The notes: generated by a model from the sequence alone, not told the origin. A stretch of DNA of 64,000 bases from Ruminiclostridium cellulolyticum H10 (GCF_000022065.1 NC_011898.1:1852501-1916500); one strand, 5' to 3'; shown: positions 11,801 to 22,316, counted from the stretch's first letter. Made by a program: numbers and translations.

Positions 11801-12739
11801 ATGAAGATAATTTTTATGGGGACACCTGAATTTGCAGTGCCTAGTCTCGAAATGCTTATAAATGAAGGTTATAATGTTATTGCAGTTGTAACTCAGCCTG
11901 ACAAGCCAAAGGGTAGGGGAAAAAAGCTGGCGGCTCCGCCTGTTAAGGAATTTGCCTTGGAACACGGTATTAAAGTTCTACAGCCTGCTAAAATAAAGAC
12001 ACCTGAATTTGTTGAACAAATAAGGGAATTGGGCCCCGATTTGCTGATTACCGCTGCATACGGCAAGATTATTTCGAAGGATATGCTTGATGTACCGCCC
12101 TTAGGCTGTATAAACGTACATGGTTCTCTTTTGCCTGCGTACAGGGGTGCGGCTCCTATTCATTGGTCAATAATAAATGGCGAGAAAGTAACAGGCATTA
12201 CTACTATGTTTACTGACGTCGGACTTGATACTGGGGATATGCTTTTAAAAAGGGAGCTTGAAATAAGTTCTGACATGACAGCCGGAGAATTACATGACGA
12301 AATGGCTATTTTAGGAGCAGAAGTACTAAAGGATACCCTTATTCATCTCAAAAATGGCACACTTGTAAGAAGCCCTCAGGATGATGCACTATCTTCGTAT
12401 GCTCCTATTATTACAAAGGAAGTCGGTCTTATTGATTGGAATAAAACAGTTCAACAGGTTCACAACCTCGTAAGAGGAACTAATCCTTGGCCTGGGGCTT
12501 TTACTTTTATAAATGAAAGTAAAATGAGGGTTTGGAAAACCTGTATTGTAGACTTTGGTAACAGCCAAGAGCATTGCCCGGGAGAAATTGTTAGCGTTGA
12601 TGATAAAGGAATACTTGTAAAGTGCTGTGATGGTTACATAATGATAAAAGAGCTTCAATTTGATTCATCAAAACGGATGAAAGTCAGAGATTATATAAGA
12701 GGAAACAAAATCGATACAGGTGAGAAACTTGGAAAATAA
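11801..12739 (+). CDS. fmt: Methionyl-tRNA formyltransferase
   Basis: A 312-residue enzyme that transfers formyl from 10-formyl-tetrahydrofolate to Met-tRNA(fMet). The N-terminus IIFMGTPEFAVPSL, the substrate loop around PKGRGKKL, the catalytic region INVHGSLLPAYRGAAPI (about residue 105) and the downstream TDVGLDTGDML block match the family. A C-terminal OB-like domain starts near residue 205. The ribosome site AGGAGAG is 8 nt upstream. Its 3' end overlaps the next gene by about 20 bp. Confidence 0.97.
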   Translation: MKIIFMGTPEFAVPSLEMLINEGYNVIAVVTQPDKPKGRGKKLAAPPVKEFALEHGIKVLQPAKIKTPEFVEQIRELGPDLLITAAYGKIISKDMLDVPPLGCINVHGSLLPAYRGAAPIHWSIINGEKVTGITTMFTDVGLDTGDMLLKRELEISSDMTAGELHDEMAILGAEVLKDTLIHLKNGTLVRSPQDDALSSYAPIITKEVGLIDWNKTVQQVHNLVRGTNPWPGAFTFINESKMRVWKTCIVDFGNSQEHCPGEIVSVDDKGILVKCCDGYIMIKELQFDSSKRMKVRDYIRGNKIDTGEKLGK

Positions 12740-13484
12740 TGAAAAAGCATTTTTGCGTATTTTAATAATTATTTTAATATCATTTGTAGCACTATTGGTA
12801 TTATTTGGTGCAGCATATGTAAATGCCTCACTTAATGTATATAGTGCAATACTTATTGTTTTAATTATTTCTGTTGGTTTTTGCATTGGTGCCCTGGCTG
12901 TAATGAGTGCAGCAATATTTCGTACATTCAAAACCAAAAAAGCTTCAGGATTAACCTTGGCACTAACAAAACTCGGATTAAGGGTTTTAATGCCTGTTGC
13001 AGTTTTATTTACAAAATCAAACAGTAAAGAAAAGAAGAGCATAAGATATTTTTATATAGAATTGAATAATATTGTAGTGGAATCCAATAATAAAAAGTAT
13101 AATCCGAATGAAATTATGATTCTGGTGCCACATTGTTTGCAAAACAGTCTGTGCGGGCTTAAAGTTACCTCTAACCCTGAACTATGTCGGCAGTGTGGAA
13201 GATGTAAGATAGGAATGCTTTTGAAATATACAAAGGAAAAGGGTATAAAGCTTTTTGTTGCAACTGGTGGTACTGTTGCAAGAAACATAGTAAAAAAAAC
13301 AAAACCGGAGATTATAATATCTGTAGCCTGTGAAAGGGATCTAATGAGCGGTATTTCAGATATTAAGGGTATTCCGGTAATAGGTATCATAAATAAACAG
13401 CCAAACGGGCCCTGTGTAAATACAGATGTTGACGTAGAAAGGCTTATTGAAAAAATCAGACAGATTACCGTCGATGCAGCATAG
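12720..13484 (+). CDS. DUF116 domain-containing membrane protein
   Basis: A 254-residue protein with two N-terminal membrane spans (about 10-35 and 40-65) and a cytoplasmic DUF116 domain. The domain has a Cys-rich core, LVPHCLQNSLCGLK followed by CRQCGRCKIG, consistent with a bound metal or iron-sulfur centre, then an ATGGTVAR loop and VACERDLMSGI. The GTG start overlaps the fmt end, with GAGGAAA upstream. The position between fmt and the YugP-like protease is conserved in clostridia. Molecular function is unknown. Confidence 0.85.
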   Translation: MRNLENNEKAFLRILIIILISFVALLVLFGAAYVNASLNVYSAILIVLIISVGFCIGALAVMSAAIFRTFKTKKASGLTLALTKLGLRVLMPVAVLFTKSNSKEKKSIRYFYIELNNIVVESNNKKYNPNEIMILVPHCLQNSLCGLKVTSNPELCRQCGRCKIGMLLKYTKEKGIKLFVATGGTVARNIVKKTKPEIIISVACERDLMSGISDIKGIPVIGIINKQPNGPCVNTDVDVERLIEKIRQITVDAA

Positions 13485-13514
13485 ATGAGGCTTATAAACA
13501 GGAGGACAAGTATT

Positions 13515-14213
13515 ATGGGATTTTTTTATATGGACAGATATTACTTGATACTGGTTGTTCCGGCACTGATTATATCAATGATTGCACAGATAAAGGTTAA
13601 AAGTACCTTTAACAAATATAGTAAAGTAGGTAATTCAAAACATATGACAGGAGCGGAAGTTGCTCGTTATCTGCTTCAGGTAAACGGCATACAGGATGTT
13701 CAAGTTACCCAGGTAGGTGGTCAGCTGACAGATCATTATGATCCGAGAAAAAAAGTTCTTAGGTTATCAGAATCGACTTATGCTAGCACTTCCGTAGCGG
13801 CTATAGGAGTTGCAGCTCACGAAACCGGCCACGCAATACAGCACAAGGTAAAATACGGGCCTCTTGTTTTACGAAGTACATTAGTCCCTGTAGCCGGTTT
13901 TGGCTCTGCAGCAGGTCCGTACATTGCAATTTTAGGATTATTCTTGGGATGGCCGGTAATAATAAATGTTGGGCTGGTTTTGTTTTTTGCAGCAATACTG
14001 TTTTACTTGATTACTCTCCCTGTTGAGTTTAATGCCAGTAAAAGAGCCATTTCTGTGCTGGGCAGTACGGGAATACTTATGAGGGAAGAACTGATTTCAG
14101 CTAAGAAGGTATTGAATGCTGCGGCAATGACATATGTAGCGTCTGCATTGGTAGCAATTGCAAGTTTTCTGCGGTTACTTCTGCTCGCAAACTCACGCAG
14201 GAACAGGGATTAA
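13515..14213 (+). CDS. Neutral zinc metallopeptidase (YugP family)
   Basis: A 232-residue membrane metalloprotease. It has an N-terminal span (about 6-25), the zinc motif HETGH (in VAAHETGHAIQH, about residue 103), and further hydrophobic segments near 130-185 and at the C-terminus, plus a downstream EFNASKRA segment that supplies the third zinc ligand in relatives. The ATG at 13515 is preferred over 13485 because AGGAGG precedes it. The family resembles Bacillus YugP. Substrates are unknown. Confidence 0.88.
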   Translation: MGFFYMDRYYLILVVPALIISMIAQIKVKSTFNKYSKVGNSKHMTGAEVARYLLQVNGIQDVQVTQVGGQLTDHYDPRKKVLRLSESTYASTSVAAIGVAAHETGHAIQHKVKYGPLVLRSTLVPVAGFGSAAGPYIAILGLFLGWPVIINVGLVLFFAAILFYLITLPVEFNASKRAISVLGSTGILMREELISAKKVLNAAAMTYVASALVAIASFLRLLLLANSRRNRD

Positions 14214-14254
14214 TACATTTATATAAAAAAGGCTATTTGGTCTTGGAGGTTAAT

Positions 14255-15604
14255 GTGGCAGTAGATTTGGCAAGAGAAACAGCATTAAAGATATTATATG
14301 ATATTACTGAGAATCATGCATATTCAAATATTTCAGTTAACAGGCATCTTGAGAACGACAAGCTTAGAGAAATTGACAGGTCATTTGCAACGGAACTGGT
14401 TTATGGTACTGTGAAATGGCTTTTGCAGATTGATTACGTTTTAGGAAAATACTCTAGTGTTAAGCTTAAAAAGCTGTCACCATGGATAAAAAATATTTTA
14501 AGACTGGGTATATACCAGCTTCTTCATACAGACCGTATACCAGTTTCAGCAGCATGTAACACAGGGGTTGAACTGGCAAAAAGATATGGACATCAGGCCT
14601 CAAGCAGGTTCGTAAACGCGGTTCTTAGAAATATTGCAAAAAGTAAGAATAATATCCCGTATCCCGATAAAAGTGATAATGTAAATTATTTAAGTATTTT
14701 ATACTCCCATCCCGTTTGGATGGTTGAAAAATGGATAGAATTATATGGGACAGAGTTTACAGAGGAATTACTAAAAAGTAATAATCAGGTACCTGATTTC
14801 ATTATCAGGACAAATACCTTGAAAACGGACAGGGTTACTCTGTTGGACATGCTACATAAAGAAGGAATAAGTGCAGAACCAGGCAGGTATATTGAAGAAG
14901 CAGTAATATTGAAAAGCCCATCCTCTATAACAAACCTTGAAGTATTTAAAAATGGGTATTTCCAGGTTCAGGATGAGAGTTCAATGCTAGCTGCAAAAAT
15001 CCTTGACCCCAAAGAAGGTGAAACTGTAATTGATGTATGCAGTGCACCGGGAGGCAAGGCAACACATATGGCACAGCTTATGAATAATAAAGGTACTATT
15101 ATCGCAAGAGATGTTTATCAGCACAAATTAAAACTGATAGAGCAATCATGTTGCAGATTGGGAATTGATATAATTAAAACTGAAATTCACGATGCTTGCT
15201 GCCTTGATGAAACCTTTACTGGGAAAGCAGACAGAGTTTTAATAGATGCACCATGTTCAGGATTGGGAATAATAAGAAAAAAACCCGATATAAAGTATTC
15301 AAGAACAGAAAAGGAACTCAGGGAAATAACAGGCCTACAGAGGGAAATACTTAAAAATTCATCAAAATATTTAAAGCCCGGAGGGTACTTGCTGTACAGT
15401 ACATGTACCATACAGCAAGAAGAGAATCTGGACATTGTGAGTGACTTTCTGGAAGATAATCCAGATTTCAGACTGACAGGATTTCAGGAACTTATGCCTC
15501 CTACTCTGGATATTGCCAGTTCTGCCGAAGGATATATCCAATTGTTTCCGAATATAAATCAGACAGATGGATTTTTTATAAGTAAAATAAAGAGGGAGAA
15601 ATAG
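14255..15604 (+). CDS. rsmB: 16S rRNA (cytosine-967-C5)-methyltransferase
   Basis: A protein of about 449 residues. An N-terminal NusB-like RNA-binding domain (about 1-135) is followed by an RsmB/RsmF-type SAM methyltransferase: SAM loop DVCSAPGGKATH, the catalytic APCSGLGIIRKKPD, and the second cysteine in YSTCTIQQEEN. GTG at 14255 is chosen because GGAGG lies 5 nt upstream; the TTG at 14237 precedes that site. It modifies the small-subunit rRNA and sits next to rlmN, which modifies 23S. Confidence 0.94.
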   Translation: MAVDLARETALKILYDITENHAYSNISVNRHLENDKLREIDRSFATELVYGTVKWLLQIDYVLGKYSSVKLKKLSPWIKNILRLGIYQLLHTDRIPVSAACNTGVELAKRYGHQASSRFVNAVLRNIAKSKNNIPYPDKSDNVNYLSILYSHPVWMVEKWIELYGTEFTEELLKSNNQVPDFIIRTNTLKTDRVTLLDMLHKEGISAEPGRYIEEAVILKSPSSITNLEVFKNGYFQVQDESSMLAAKILDPKEGETVIDVCSAPGGKATHMAQLMNNKGTIIARDVYQHKLKLIEQSCCRLGIDIIKTEIHDACCLDETFTGKADRVLIDAPCSGLGIIRKKPDIKYSRTEKELREITGLQREILKNSSKYLKPGGYLLYSTCTIQQEENLDIVSDFLEDNPDFRLTGFQELMPPTLDIASSAEGYIQLFPNINQTDGFFISKIKREK

Positions 15605-15613
15605 CTACCTACT

Positions 15614-16663
15614 ATGATAAATTTAATGAATATGACTTTGGAGGAACTTGAGCAGATGCTGTCAGAGATGGGACAGCAGAAATTCAGGGCAAAGCAGATT
15701 TTTAAATGGATAAACAGCGGAATCAGATCATTTTCTGATATGACTAATATCTCAAAGCAATTAAGAGATGAATTAGAAAAAGTTTCAAAAATCAGCAGGT
15801 TAAAAATAGTCGATAGGCTGCAATCAAAGATTGATTCCACTGTCAAGTATTTATTTGAGCTGGAGGACGGCAATATTATTGAAAGTGTTCTCATGGAGTA
15901 CAAGCATGGTTTTACAGCCTGTATCTCGTCTCAGGCAGGCTGCAGAATGGGCTGTAAGTTTTGTGCATCTACAGGGGCAGGGTTTTCTCGAAATCTGACT
16001 CCCGGTGAGATGCTTGACCAGGTAATGACTATGCAGGAGGACTCGGGAAACAGGATTGGACATATAGTATTAATGGGAATCGGTGAACCGTTGGATAATT
16101 ACGAAAATGTAATAAAGTTTTTAAAAATAGTAAATCATCCAGATGGACTGATGATAGGAATGCGTAATATTTCCCTTTCAACCTGTGGTGTTGTTCCTAG
16201 AATTTTGCAGCTTGCAAAGGAGAATATTCCTATAACACTCTCAGTATCGCTCCATAGTGCCAGAGACGATAAAAGGTCCGCTATGATGCCAGTTAATAAG
16301 ACTTATTGTATTGACAAATTAATTTCAGCATGTAAGATATATACTGTGAGTACAAAAAGAAGGATAACATTTGAATATGCAATGATTTTAGGTGAAAATG
16401 ATTCTGAGCAGGATGCCAGAGAGTTAGCGGGACTTTTGAAAGGGATGCTTTGTCATGTAAATTTAATTCCGGTAAATACCGTTACAGGTAATGGTTATAA
16501 AAAAAGCTCAAGAATTCACATAGATAAATTTAAGAACATTTTAGAATCTAAAGGAATTGAGACTACAGTAAGAAGGGAACTCGGCAGCGATATAAATGCG
16601 GCCTGTGGGCAACTTAGAAAGAATAAAATTGATAGTACTACCAATTTACTTTTAAATTCTTAA
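15614..16663 (+). CDS. rlmN: Dual-specificity 23S rRNA / tRNA (adenine-C2)-methyltransferase
   Basis: A 349-residue radical-SAM enzyme that methylates C2 of A2503 in 23S rRNA and A37 in some tRNAs. The radical-SAM cluster motif CRMGCKFC is at about residue 112. [10 protein letters not shown], the NISLSTCG block, and the conserved C-terminal catalytic Cys in INAACGQL (about 333) are present. The exact start is uncertain: methionines at 15614, 15626 and 15632 all precede the conserved TLEELEQ helix. Confidence 0.95.
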
Positions 16664-16689
16664 GAGTGTTTATTTCAGGAGTGATTTGT

Positions 16690-17415
16690 TTGAAATATGG
16701 TATAAAAACTGATAGAGGATTGAAAAGACAGTTAAATGAGGATAATTGTAATGTCCTGGTAGGTTATCCCGGAATTCCTGTTTGTTTTGTCATAGCCGAC
16801 GGAATGGGCGGACACCAGTGTGGTGATGTTGCAAGTAAACAGGCAGTTGACTCGGTCTGCAATCACCTTCTGAAATCTGATTGGACAACAGAAGGTATTC
16901 CTGAGTTATTGAAAAATATAATCGCTACGGTAAATGACGAAATATACAAATTTTCACTGCTTGACAATTCTACCCAGGGTATGGGAACTACACTTATTAT
17001 CACTATACTCAAAAACAGGAAACTCTACATAGGCCATGTAGGAGATAGCAGGGTCTATCTTATAAGAAACAACACAATTAAGAAAGTAACCTGGGATCAC
17101 TCATTTATAGAAGAGATGCTTAAAAACGGCTCTATAACAAAGGATGAAGCAATAAACCATCCTAAAAAAAATCTCATTACCCGTGCAGTAGGCTATGAGC
17201 CTGATTTGCAGGTTGATACATATGAAATAGACGTTGTAGAAAATGATTTTATACTTTTATGCACTGATGGTCTTACAAACATGATAACAGAAGATGAAAT
17301 TTTAGACATAATAATTAATACTAAGGATCCCCAGGATGCTTGTGATACTTTAATCCAAAATGCAAATAATAAAGGCGGGGAAGACAACGTAACCGTAATC
17401 ATTGGGAAAATTTAA
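16690..17415 (+). CDS. prpC: PP2C-family serine/threonine phosphatase
   Basis: A 241-residue metal-dependent phosphatase that reverses phosphorylation by the neighbouring PASTA kinase. Family motifs are RGLKRQLNEDN, ADGMGGHQCGD, GTTL, GHVGDSRVYL and the final EDNVTVI metal-binding segment. TTG at 16690 is used because AGGAGTG ends 6 nt before it and MKYGIKTDRG is the usual family start. The stop is 13 bp before the kinase start. Confidence 0.93.
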   Translation: MKYGIKTDRGLKRQLNEDNCNVLVGYPGIPVCFVIADGMGGHQCGDVASKQAVDSVCNHLLKSDWTTEGIPELLKNIIATVNDEIYKFSLLDNSTQGMGTTLIITILKNRKLYIGHVGDSRVYLIRNNTIKKVTWDHSFIEEMLKNGSITKDEAINHPKKNLITRAVGYEPDLQVDTYEIDVVENDFILLCTDGLTNMITEDEILDIIINTKDPQDACDTLIQNANNKGGEDNVTVIIGKI

Positions 17416-17428
17416 AATGAGGTGAAGT

Positions 17429-19312
17429 ATGGAAGGTCAAATTTTAGGAAACAGATATCTTTTATTGGAGAAAATCGGCGGCGGAGGAATGGCTGTCGTA
17501 TATAAAGCAAAATGCACACTTTTAAACAGATTTGTGGCTGTAAAGATATTAAGGACGGAATTTATAAACGATGATGAGTTTGTAAAACGTTTCAAAATTG
17601 AAGCTCAGGCTGTTGCAAGCCTTTCACACCCAAATGTGGTATCTATTTACGATGTGGGACATCAGGACGATATTCATTACATTGTTATGGAGTATATCGA
17701 TGGAATGACTTTAAAGGATTATTTGAACAAGCATGGTGCGTTAAACTGGAAACATGCAGTTGAGATAACCATTCAGATTTGTTCGGCAATTGAACATGCA
17801 CACAAAAACAATATTGTACATAGAGATATAAAGCCGCACAATATTCTGATGACCAAGGAAGGTATTGCTAAGGTCACTGATTTTGGAATAGCACGTGCAG
17901 TAACCTCTTCTACAATTACTATGGTTGGAAGCACAATCGGATCTGTTCATTATTTTTCGCCTGAGCAGGCAAGGGGAGGATTTATTGATGAAAAATCCGA
18001 TCTGTATTCATTGGGAATAGCACTGTATGAAATGGTTACAGGCAAGGTTCCTTTTGACGGAGATTCGCCCGTAGCAGTGGCGTTGAAGCATATTCAAGAA
18101 ATGCCGCTAGAACCCCATAAGTTAATTCCCAGCTTGCCTTATGGAGTAAATGAAATAATAATGAAAGCTATACAAAAAGAACAAAATTTACGCTATCAGT
18201 CTGCCACTGAAATGCTCAGTGATTTAAACACAGTGCTTGTGCAACCACAGGGCGGGTTTGTAGGTAATAAGTCTGTTTCAAACCAGTCTACAATAAGAAT
18301 TAGAACGGTAAATTCCGACGACATAGACAGTACAGTAAGGGTAAGTACAAGGCCTTCCAATGTAAACAACAAAAAATATGAGTCCGAAAAACAAAAAAAG
18401 AAAAACAATACTACTTATTGGCTGGCTGGTATTGCCAGTGTCCTCGTTATAGGAGTACTCTTATTCATAACTATCGGATTGTTAACAAAAGACGGATCTA
18501 AGAATGAAATAAATACTATGCCTGATTATCGAAATAAGATATTTGAGGATGTTAAGGAAGATTTGATCAAGAGAGGAATTAATTATACCGAGAACTGGCA
18601 GGATAATGATTCAGTGGAAAAAGGTATAATATTCGATCAGAGCGTTGAACCCGGAACCGAATACAGGAATGGTAATTTTACCAACCTGGAGCTTACCATC
18701 AGTAATGGGCCAAAAACTAAAAAAGTACCAGATATAACAAATAAGGATTATAGAGCGGCTCAGAGTGAACTGGAAAGTCAGGATATAAAATACAGGATTG
18801 AAGAAGAATTCAGTGAAAGTATTAAGGAAGATTATGTAATCCGCACAGATCCAAAAGCGGATGAAGAAATTGCTGAGGATGCTATAGTAACAATATATGT
18901 AAGCAAGGGTGCGGAAGTAAAATTAATTAAAGTGCCAAATCTGGTCGGAAAAACTGAGAGTGTAGCTATGCAGCTTCTTAAAGACGCAAAGTTGTCCCTT
19001 GGAAGTGTACTCCCCGCAGGTACGACAAACGGAATAGTGAATAAACAGGCACCTGAAGCGTACTCTGAAGTAGCTCCGGGTGAAGCAATAACAATATGGC
19101 TTACGCCTCAGGAACAGCAGGCACCTTCAAGTCCAAGCCAGAGTGATTCATCTGATACTAAACCAAATGGTAATTCCGGTGGGGATAATACAAAGGGTGG
19201 CAATAATAAAGGAAATACAAATACACCCGGAGATCAGGAAACCTCTGGAACACAGCAACCGGACAACGGTTCCGGCGATGGAGATAATAAAACAAACACT
19301 GAAGGAAAGTAA
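17429..19312 (+). CDS. prkC: PASTA-domain serine/threonine protein kinase
   Basis: A 627-residue transmembrane kinase that senses peptidoglycan fragments and controls cell-wall growth and spore germination in relatives. The kinase domain (about 10-265) has Gly loop GGGGMAVVY, catalytic Lys39, HRDIKPHN with Asp133, and DFG at 151-153. One membrane span lies near 330-355, followed by three extracellular PASTA repeats (starting around NTMPDYRN, TKKVPDITN and IKVPNLVGK). The end is a Pro/Ser/Gly/Asn/Thr-rich tail of about 70 residues. The tail's low complexity suggests a flexible wall-spanning extension. It is paired with prpC upstream. Confidence 0.95.
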   Translation: MEGQILGNRYLLLEKIGGGGMAVVYKAKCTLLNRFVAVKILRTEFINDDEFVKRFKIEAQAVASLSHPNVVSIYDVGHQDDIHYIVMEYIDGMTLKDYLNKHGALNWKHAVEITIQICSAIEHAHKNNIVHRDIKPHNILMTKEGIAKVTDFGIARAVTSSTITMVGSTIGSVHYFSPEQARGGFIDEKSDLYSLGIALYEMVTGKVPFDGDSPVAVALKHIQEMPLEPHKLIPSLPYGVNEIIMKAIQKEQNLRYQSATEMLSDLNTVLVQPQGGFVGNKSVSNQSTIRIRTVNSDDIDSTVRVSTRPSNVNNKKYESEKQKKKNNTTYWLAGIASVLVIGVLLFITIGLLTKDGSKNEINTMPDYRNKIFEDVKEDLIKRGINYTENWQDNDSVEKGIIFDQSVEPGTEYRNGNFTNLELTISNGPKTKKVPDITNKDYRAAQSELESQDIKYRIEEEFSESIKEDYVIRTDPKADEEIAEDAIVTIYVSKGAEVKLIKVPNLVGKTESVAMQLLKDAKLSLGSVLPAGTTNGIVNKQAPEAYSEVAPGEAITIWLTPQEQQAPSSPSQSDSSDTKPNGNSGGDNTKGGNNKGNTNTPGDQETSGTQQPDNGSGDGDNKTNTEGK

Positions 19313-19325
19313 ATGGAGGTTCATA

Positions 19326-20243
19326 TTGCAGCTTGGTATAATACTAAAGGGAATCGGCGGTTTTTACTACGTTAAACAAGAGAAAACAGAAGATATTTTT
19401 GAGTGCAAACCCAGAGGAGTATTCAGGAAGAATTCTGTTACTCCGCTTCCTGGGGATAGAGTTGGCTTTAGTATTATTGACGGTGATAAAAAGCTTGGAA
19501 ACATTGACGAAATACTTCCACGTAGCTCCGAACTTGTACGCCCGGCAGTGGCTAATGTTGACCAAATTGCTATTATTGTAGCTGCAAAAGCACCAAACCC
19601 TGATTATATGCTGTTGGACAAGTTACTCATTACCGCAGAAACAAGAAACATAAGAGTTCTAATATGTGTAAACAAGATTGACCTTGATGACGATACTGCT
19701 AAAATAGTCAGAAACGCGTATTCTCCGGCTGGCTATGATGTAATAGAAATAAGTTCTGTCCGGAATATAGGTTACAAGCGACTAAAAGAGGAGCTAAAAG
19801 GGCATATTACTGTATTTGCTGGCCAGTCGGGAGTAGGAAAATCGACCATATTAAATCACATTATGGAATCTTGGGTTATGGAAACGGGTAGTGTTAGCAA
19901 CAAGATTGAACGCGGAAAGCATACCACACGCCACGCTGAACTTCTTGAACTTAAATACGGCGGTTATGTGGCAGATACTCCCGGGTTCAGTTCCTTCGAG
20001 ATTATAGATATCCCATATAATCAACTTGAAAGGTATTACCCCGAGTTCCTGCCATATATTAATACATGCAGGTTTAATTCCTGCAGTCATATAACAGAAC
20101 CTGGATGCAGAGTCATTGAAGCACTTGAACGAAGCGAAATCGACAACAACAGATATCAAAGATATATACAGTTATATAAAGCGTTAAAAGATATTCCTCA
20201 ATACAAAGGGAAAAAGACCGAATCTAGGAGAGTGATAAAATGA
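19326..20243 (+). CDS. rsgA: Small ribosomal subunit biogenesis GTPase RsgA
   Basis: A 305-residue circularly permuted GTPase that tests late 30S maturation. The order is an N-terminal OB domain (KGIGGFYYV onward), G4 NKIDL, G1 GQSGVGKST (about residue 170), G3 DTPGFSSF, and a C-terminal zinc domain with CRFNSCSH...EPGCRV. TTG at 19326 is chosen: GGAGG sits at 19315-19319 and [12 protein letters not shown] is the usual start, whereas upstream in-frame codons lie inside prkC. It overlaps rpe by 4 bp (ATGA). Confidence 0.95.
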   Translation: MQLGIILKGIGGFYYVKQEKTEDIFECKPRGVFRKNSVTPLPGDRVGFSIIDGDKKLGNIDEILPRSSELVRPAVANVDQIAIIVAAKAPNPDYMLLDKLLITAETRNIRVLICVNKIDLDDDTAKIVRNAYSPAGYDVIEISSVRNIGYKRLKEELKGHITVFAGQSGVGKSTILNHIMESWVMETGSVSNKIERGKHTTRHAELLELKYGGYVADTPGFSSFEIIDIPYNQLERYYPEFLPYINTCRFNSCSHITEPGCRVIEALERSEIDNNRYQRYIQLYKALKDIPQYKGKKTESRRVIK

Positions 20244-20908
20244 TTAAAATTGCTCCTTCAATTTTATCAGCTGATTTTTCATGTCTTGGCAGTGAAATTG
20301 AAAAAATCGATAAAAACGGTGCTGACATTATTCATATTGATGTTATGGACGGTCATTTTGTACCAAATATAACAATCGGACCGGGAGTTGTTAAATGTTT
20401 ACGTAAATACACAGATAAGCCATTTGATGTTCATTTGATGGTTTCAAATCCTGATGAATATATCGAACAATTCGCACAAGCAGGTGCTGACATAATAACA
20501 GTACATGCTGAGGCGACCAAACACTTGAATAGAACAATTCAAATAATAAAAAATTGCGGAAAGAAAGCGGGTGTAGCTTTAAACCCGGCAACTCCACTTA
20601 ATGTACTTGACTTTGTACTGCAGGACGTGGATATGGTACTTATAATGACCGTTAATCCCGGTTTTGGAGGCCAATCCTATCTACCGCATTCTACAAAAAA
20701 GATATCAGACTTAAAAAATATGATGATAAGAAATACACTCGTAGCTGATATTGAAGTTGACGGCGGAATTGATGTTAATAATATTAATGTCGTTACAAAG
20801 GCAGGCGCAAATGTAATTGTTGCAGGTTCCGCAGTATTTAAACAGGATAATGTCGGAGAAGCAATCAGAAGCTTAAAAATGAACTCTTATAACAGAAATA
20901 CATTGTAA
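20240..20908 (+). CDS. rpe: Ribulose-phosphate 3-epimerase
   Basis: A 222-residue TIM-barrel enzyme interconverting ribulose-5-phosphate and xylulose-5-phosphate. It starts with [14 protein letters not shown]. Metal and catalytic residues lie in [28 protein letters not shown] and EVDGGID. It is translationally coupled to rsgA. This position in the operon is conserved in Bacillus. Confidence 0.96.
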   Translation: MIKIAPSILSADFSCLGSEIEKIDKNGADIIHIDVMDGHFVPNITIGPGVVKCLRKYTDKPFDVHLMVSNPDEYIEQFAQAGADIITVHAEATKHLNRTIQIIKNCGKKAGVALNPATPLNVLDFVLQDVDMVLIMTVNPGFGGQSYLPHSTKKISDLKNMMIRNTLVADIEVDGGIDVNNINVVTKAGANVIVAGSAVFKQDNVGEAIRSLKMNSYNRNTL

Positions 20909-20933
20909 TGTAACATATATGCTCGGAGGTAAA

Positions 20934-21569
20934 ATGAAAGTTGTTTGTGTATGTAATGGTTCAATCAGTGATTATGACAAATTAAAAAAATATATACTTG
21001 CTTCAGATTATATTATTTCTGTAGACGGTGGTGCGAGCCATCTGAGAAAAATGGGGATTGATCCGGATATTCTTATAGGTGACTTTGATTCTGCTAATCC
21101 ACAGGACTTGGATTATTTTATCGGTAAAGGAATAGAGGTATTCAAGTTCCCAGTTGAAAAGGATATGACTGATTCGGAACTTGCTATTGAAAAGGCATTT
21201 GAGCTAGGAGCTAAAGAGTTGGTTTTTTTAGGGGCATTAGGTACTCGGATTGACCATTCCTTTGCCAATATAATGCTTTTAAAGAAAATGTTGGATAGGG
21301 GTTTGAAGGGATCTATTGTAGATGAACATAACGAAATATATATGTTTGATTCTGATTTCAGCCTAAGTAATAAAGAGGGCTGCAAGCTCTCTTTGATTCC
21401 AATAACGGAAAAGGTTACAGGTGTTAGTACAAAAGGATTAAAATATCCGCTTAACAATGCAACTATGGTTTTAGGAACTTCGTGGGGTGTCAGTAACGAA
21501 TTTGGGAAAGAAACGGCTAAAGTTACTATTGTCAGTGGAATTTTACTCGCATGTCTGTCAAGGGATTGA
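20934..21569 (+). CDS. thiN: Thiamine pyrophosphokinase
   Basis: A 211-residue enzyme that converts thiamine plus ATP to thiamine diphosphate. Motifs are SVDGGASHLRKMGI, PDILIGDFDSA, EKDMTDSELAI and GALGTRIDHSFANI. The ATG at 20934 is used because CGGAGGT lies just upstream; the ATG at 20919 overlaps that site. No TPP riboswitch is seen. It ends the priA operon. Confidence 0.94.
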   Translation: MKVVCVCNGSISDYDKLKKYILASDYIISVDGGASHLRKMGIDPDILIGDFDSANPQDLDYFIGKGIEVFKFPVEKDMTDSELAIEKAFELGAKELVFLGALGTRIDHSFANIMLLKKMLDRGLKGSIVDEHNEIYMFDSDFSLSNKEGCKLSLIPITEKVTGVSTKGLKYPLNNATMVLGTSWGVSNEFGKETAKVTIVSGILLACLSRD

Positions 21570-21637
21570 TGTAAGATTAGCGGCAACAAAAATGTAGTTG
21601 CCAAGAGTAAAGAATCATGTTAATATTGGAATGGTGC

Positions 21638-21713
21638 GGGGCATTAGCGCAGTTGGGAGCGCATCACACTGGCAGTGTGGGGGTCAGGGGTTCAAGTCCC
21701 CTATGCTCCACCA
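21638..21713 (+). tRNA. tRNA-Ala (anticodon GGC)
   Basis: A 76-nt cloverleaf with encoded CCA. The anticodon loop CTGGCAG gives GGC, and the acceptor stem has the G3-U70 alanine identity pair. It is the second alanine isoacceptor in the window and stands alone between thiN and an acetyltransferase. Confidence 0.96.
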
Positions 21714-21720
21714 AAAATAA

Positions 21721-21752
21721 AAAACCACAAGGCCGAAACCTTGTGGTTTTTT
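21721..21752 (+). terminator. Rho-independent terminator of tRNA-Ala
   Basis: An 11-bp perfect stem pairs 21721-21731 with 21738-21748 around CCGAAA, and the T run continues beyond it. Confidence 0.9.
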
Positions 21753-21872
21753 ATATCAAAAAAGATCGGACACTTGATAAAATGTATCACTCAAAAGACG
21801 TAATAGTGTTCGATACATTAGATCGGATAATATTGTTGTAAAGAGAGACACAAGTTGTGGGGGATAGGAAAC

Positions 21873-22316
21873 ATGGAAGAATTATTTTTATTAAAGATTA
21901 AAAAACAAATGCTTGAGGATTGTGTGGATTTGTATATTGAAACATTTACTAAAGAACCATGGAATGATACTTATGAATCAAGAGAACAAGTAGTGAAGTT
22001 TTTTAATAATCATTTTAATAATAATTACTTTATAGGTTATGCAGCTTTACTAGATGATAAGATGGTAGCCTTGAGTATAGGTATGAAAAAACCATGGATA
22101 AAAGGTTTTGAATATTATATTGATGAATTTTGCGTTAGTTACAAAATGCAGGGTAGAGGTATTGGTAGCTGGTTTATAAAGGCAATAGAAGAAGATATTA
22201 AAGAGCAAGGAATAAACGGAATGATATTAAACACGGAAAAAGATTATCCATCGCAAAGATTCTATGAAAAAAATGGATTTAAAAAACTTGGTGACTTGAT
22301 AGTCCTTGGTAAATAA
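21873..22316 (+). CDS. GNAT-family N-acetyltransferase
   Basis: A 147-residue protein with the GNAT fold. The acetyl-CoA pyrophosphate loop is QGRGIGSWFIKAIEE (about residue 93), preceded by the strand YYIDEFCVSY and followed by the strand GMILNTEKDYPSQRFYEKNGF, which is diagnostic of the C-terminal half. The ATG at 21873 has GGGGGAT upstream and gives the normal family length. The substrate is unknown. The gene is monocistronic between tRNA-Ala and a small membrane protein. Confidence 0.85.
   Translation: MEELFLLKIKKQMLEDCVDLYIETFTKEPWNDTYESREQVVKFFNNHFNNNYFIGYAALLDDKMVALSIGMKKPWIKGFEYYIDEFCVSYKMQGRGIGSWFIKAIEEDIKEQGINGMILNTEKDYPSQRFYEKNGFKKLGDLIVLGK

Noticed and set aside
20909-20933. TPP riboswitch before thiN
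   Set aside because: The gene follows rpe within 25 bp and there is no space or conserved CTGAGA-type sequence.
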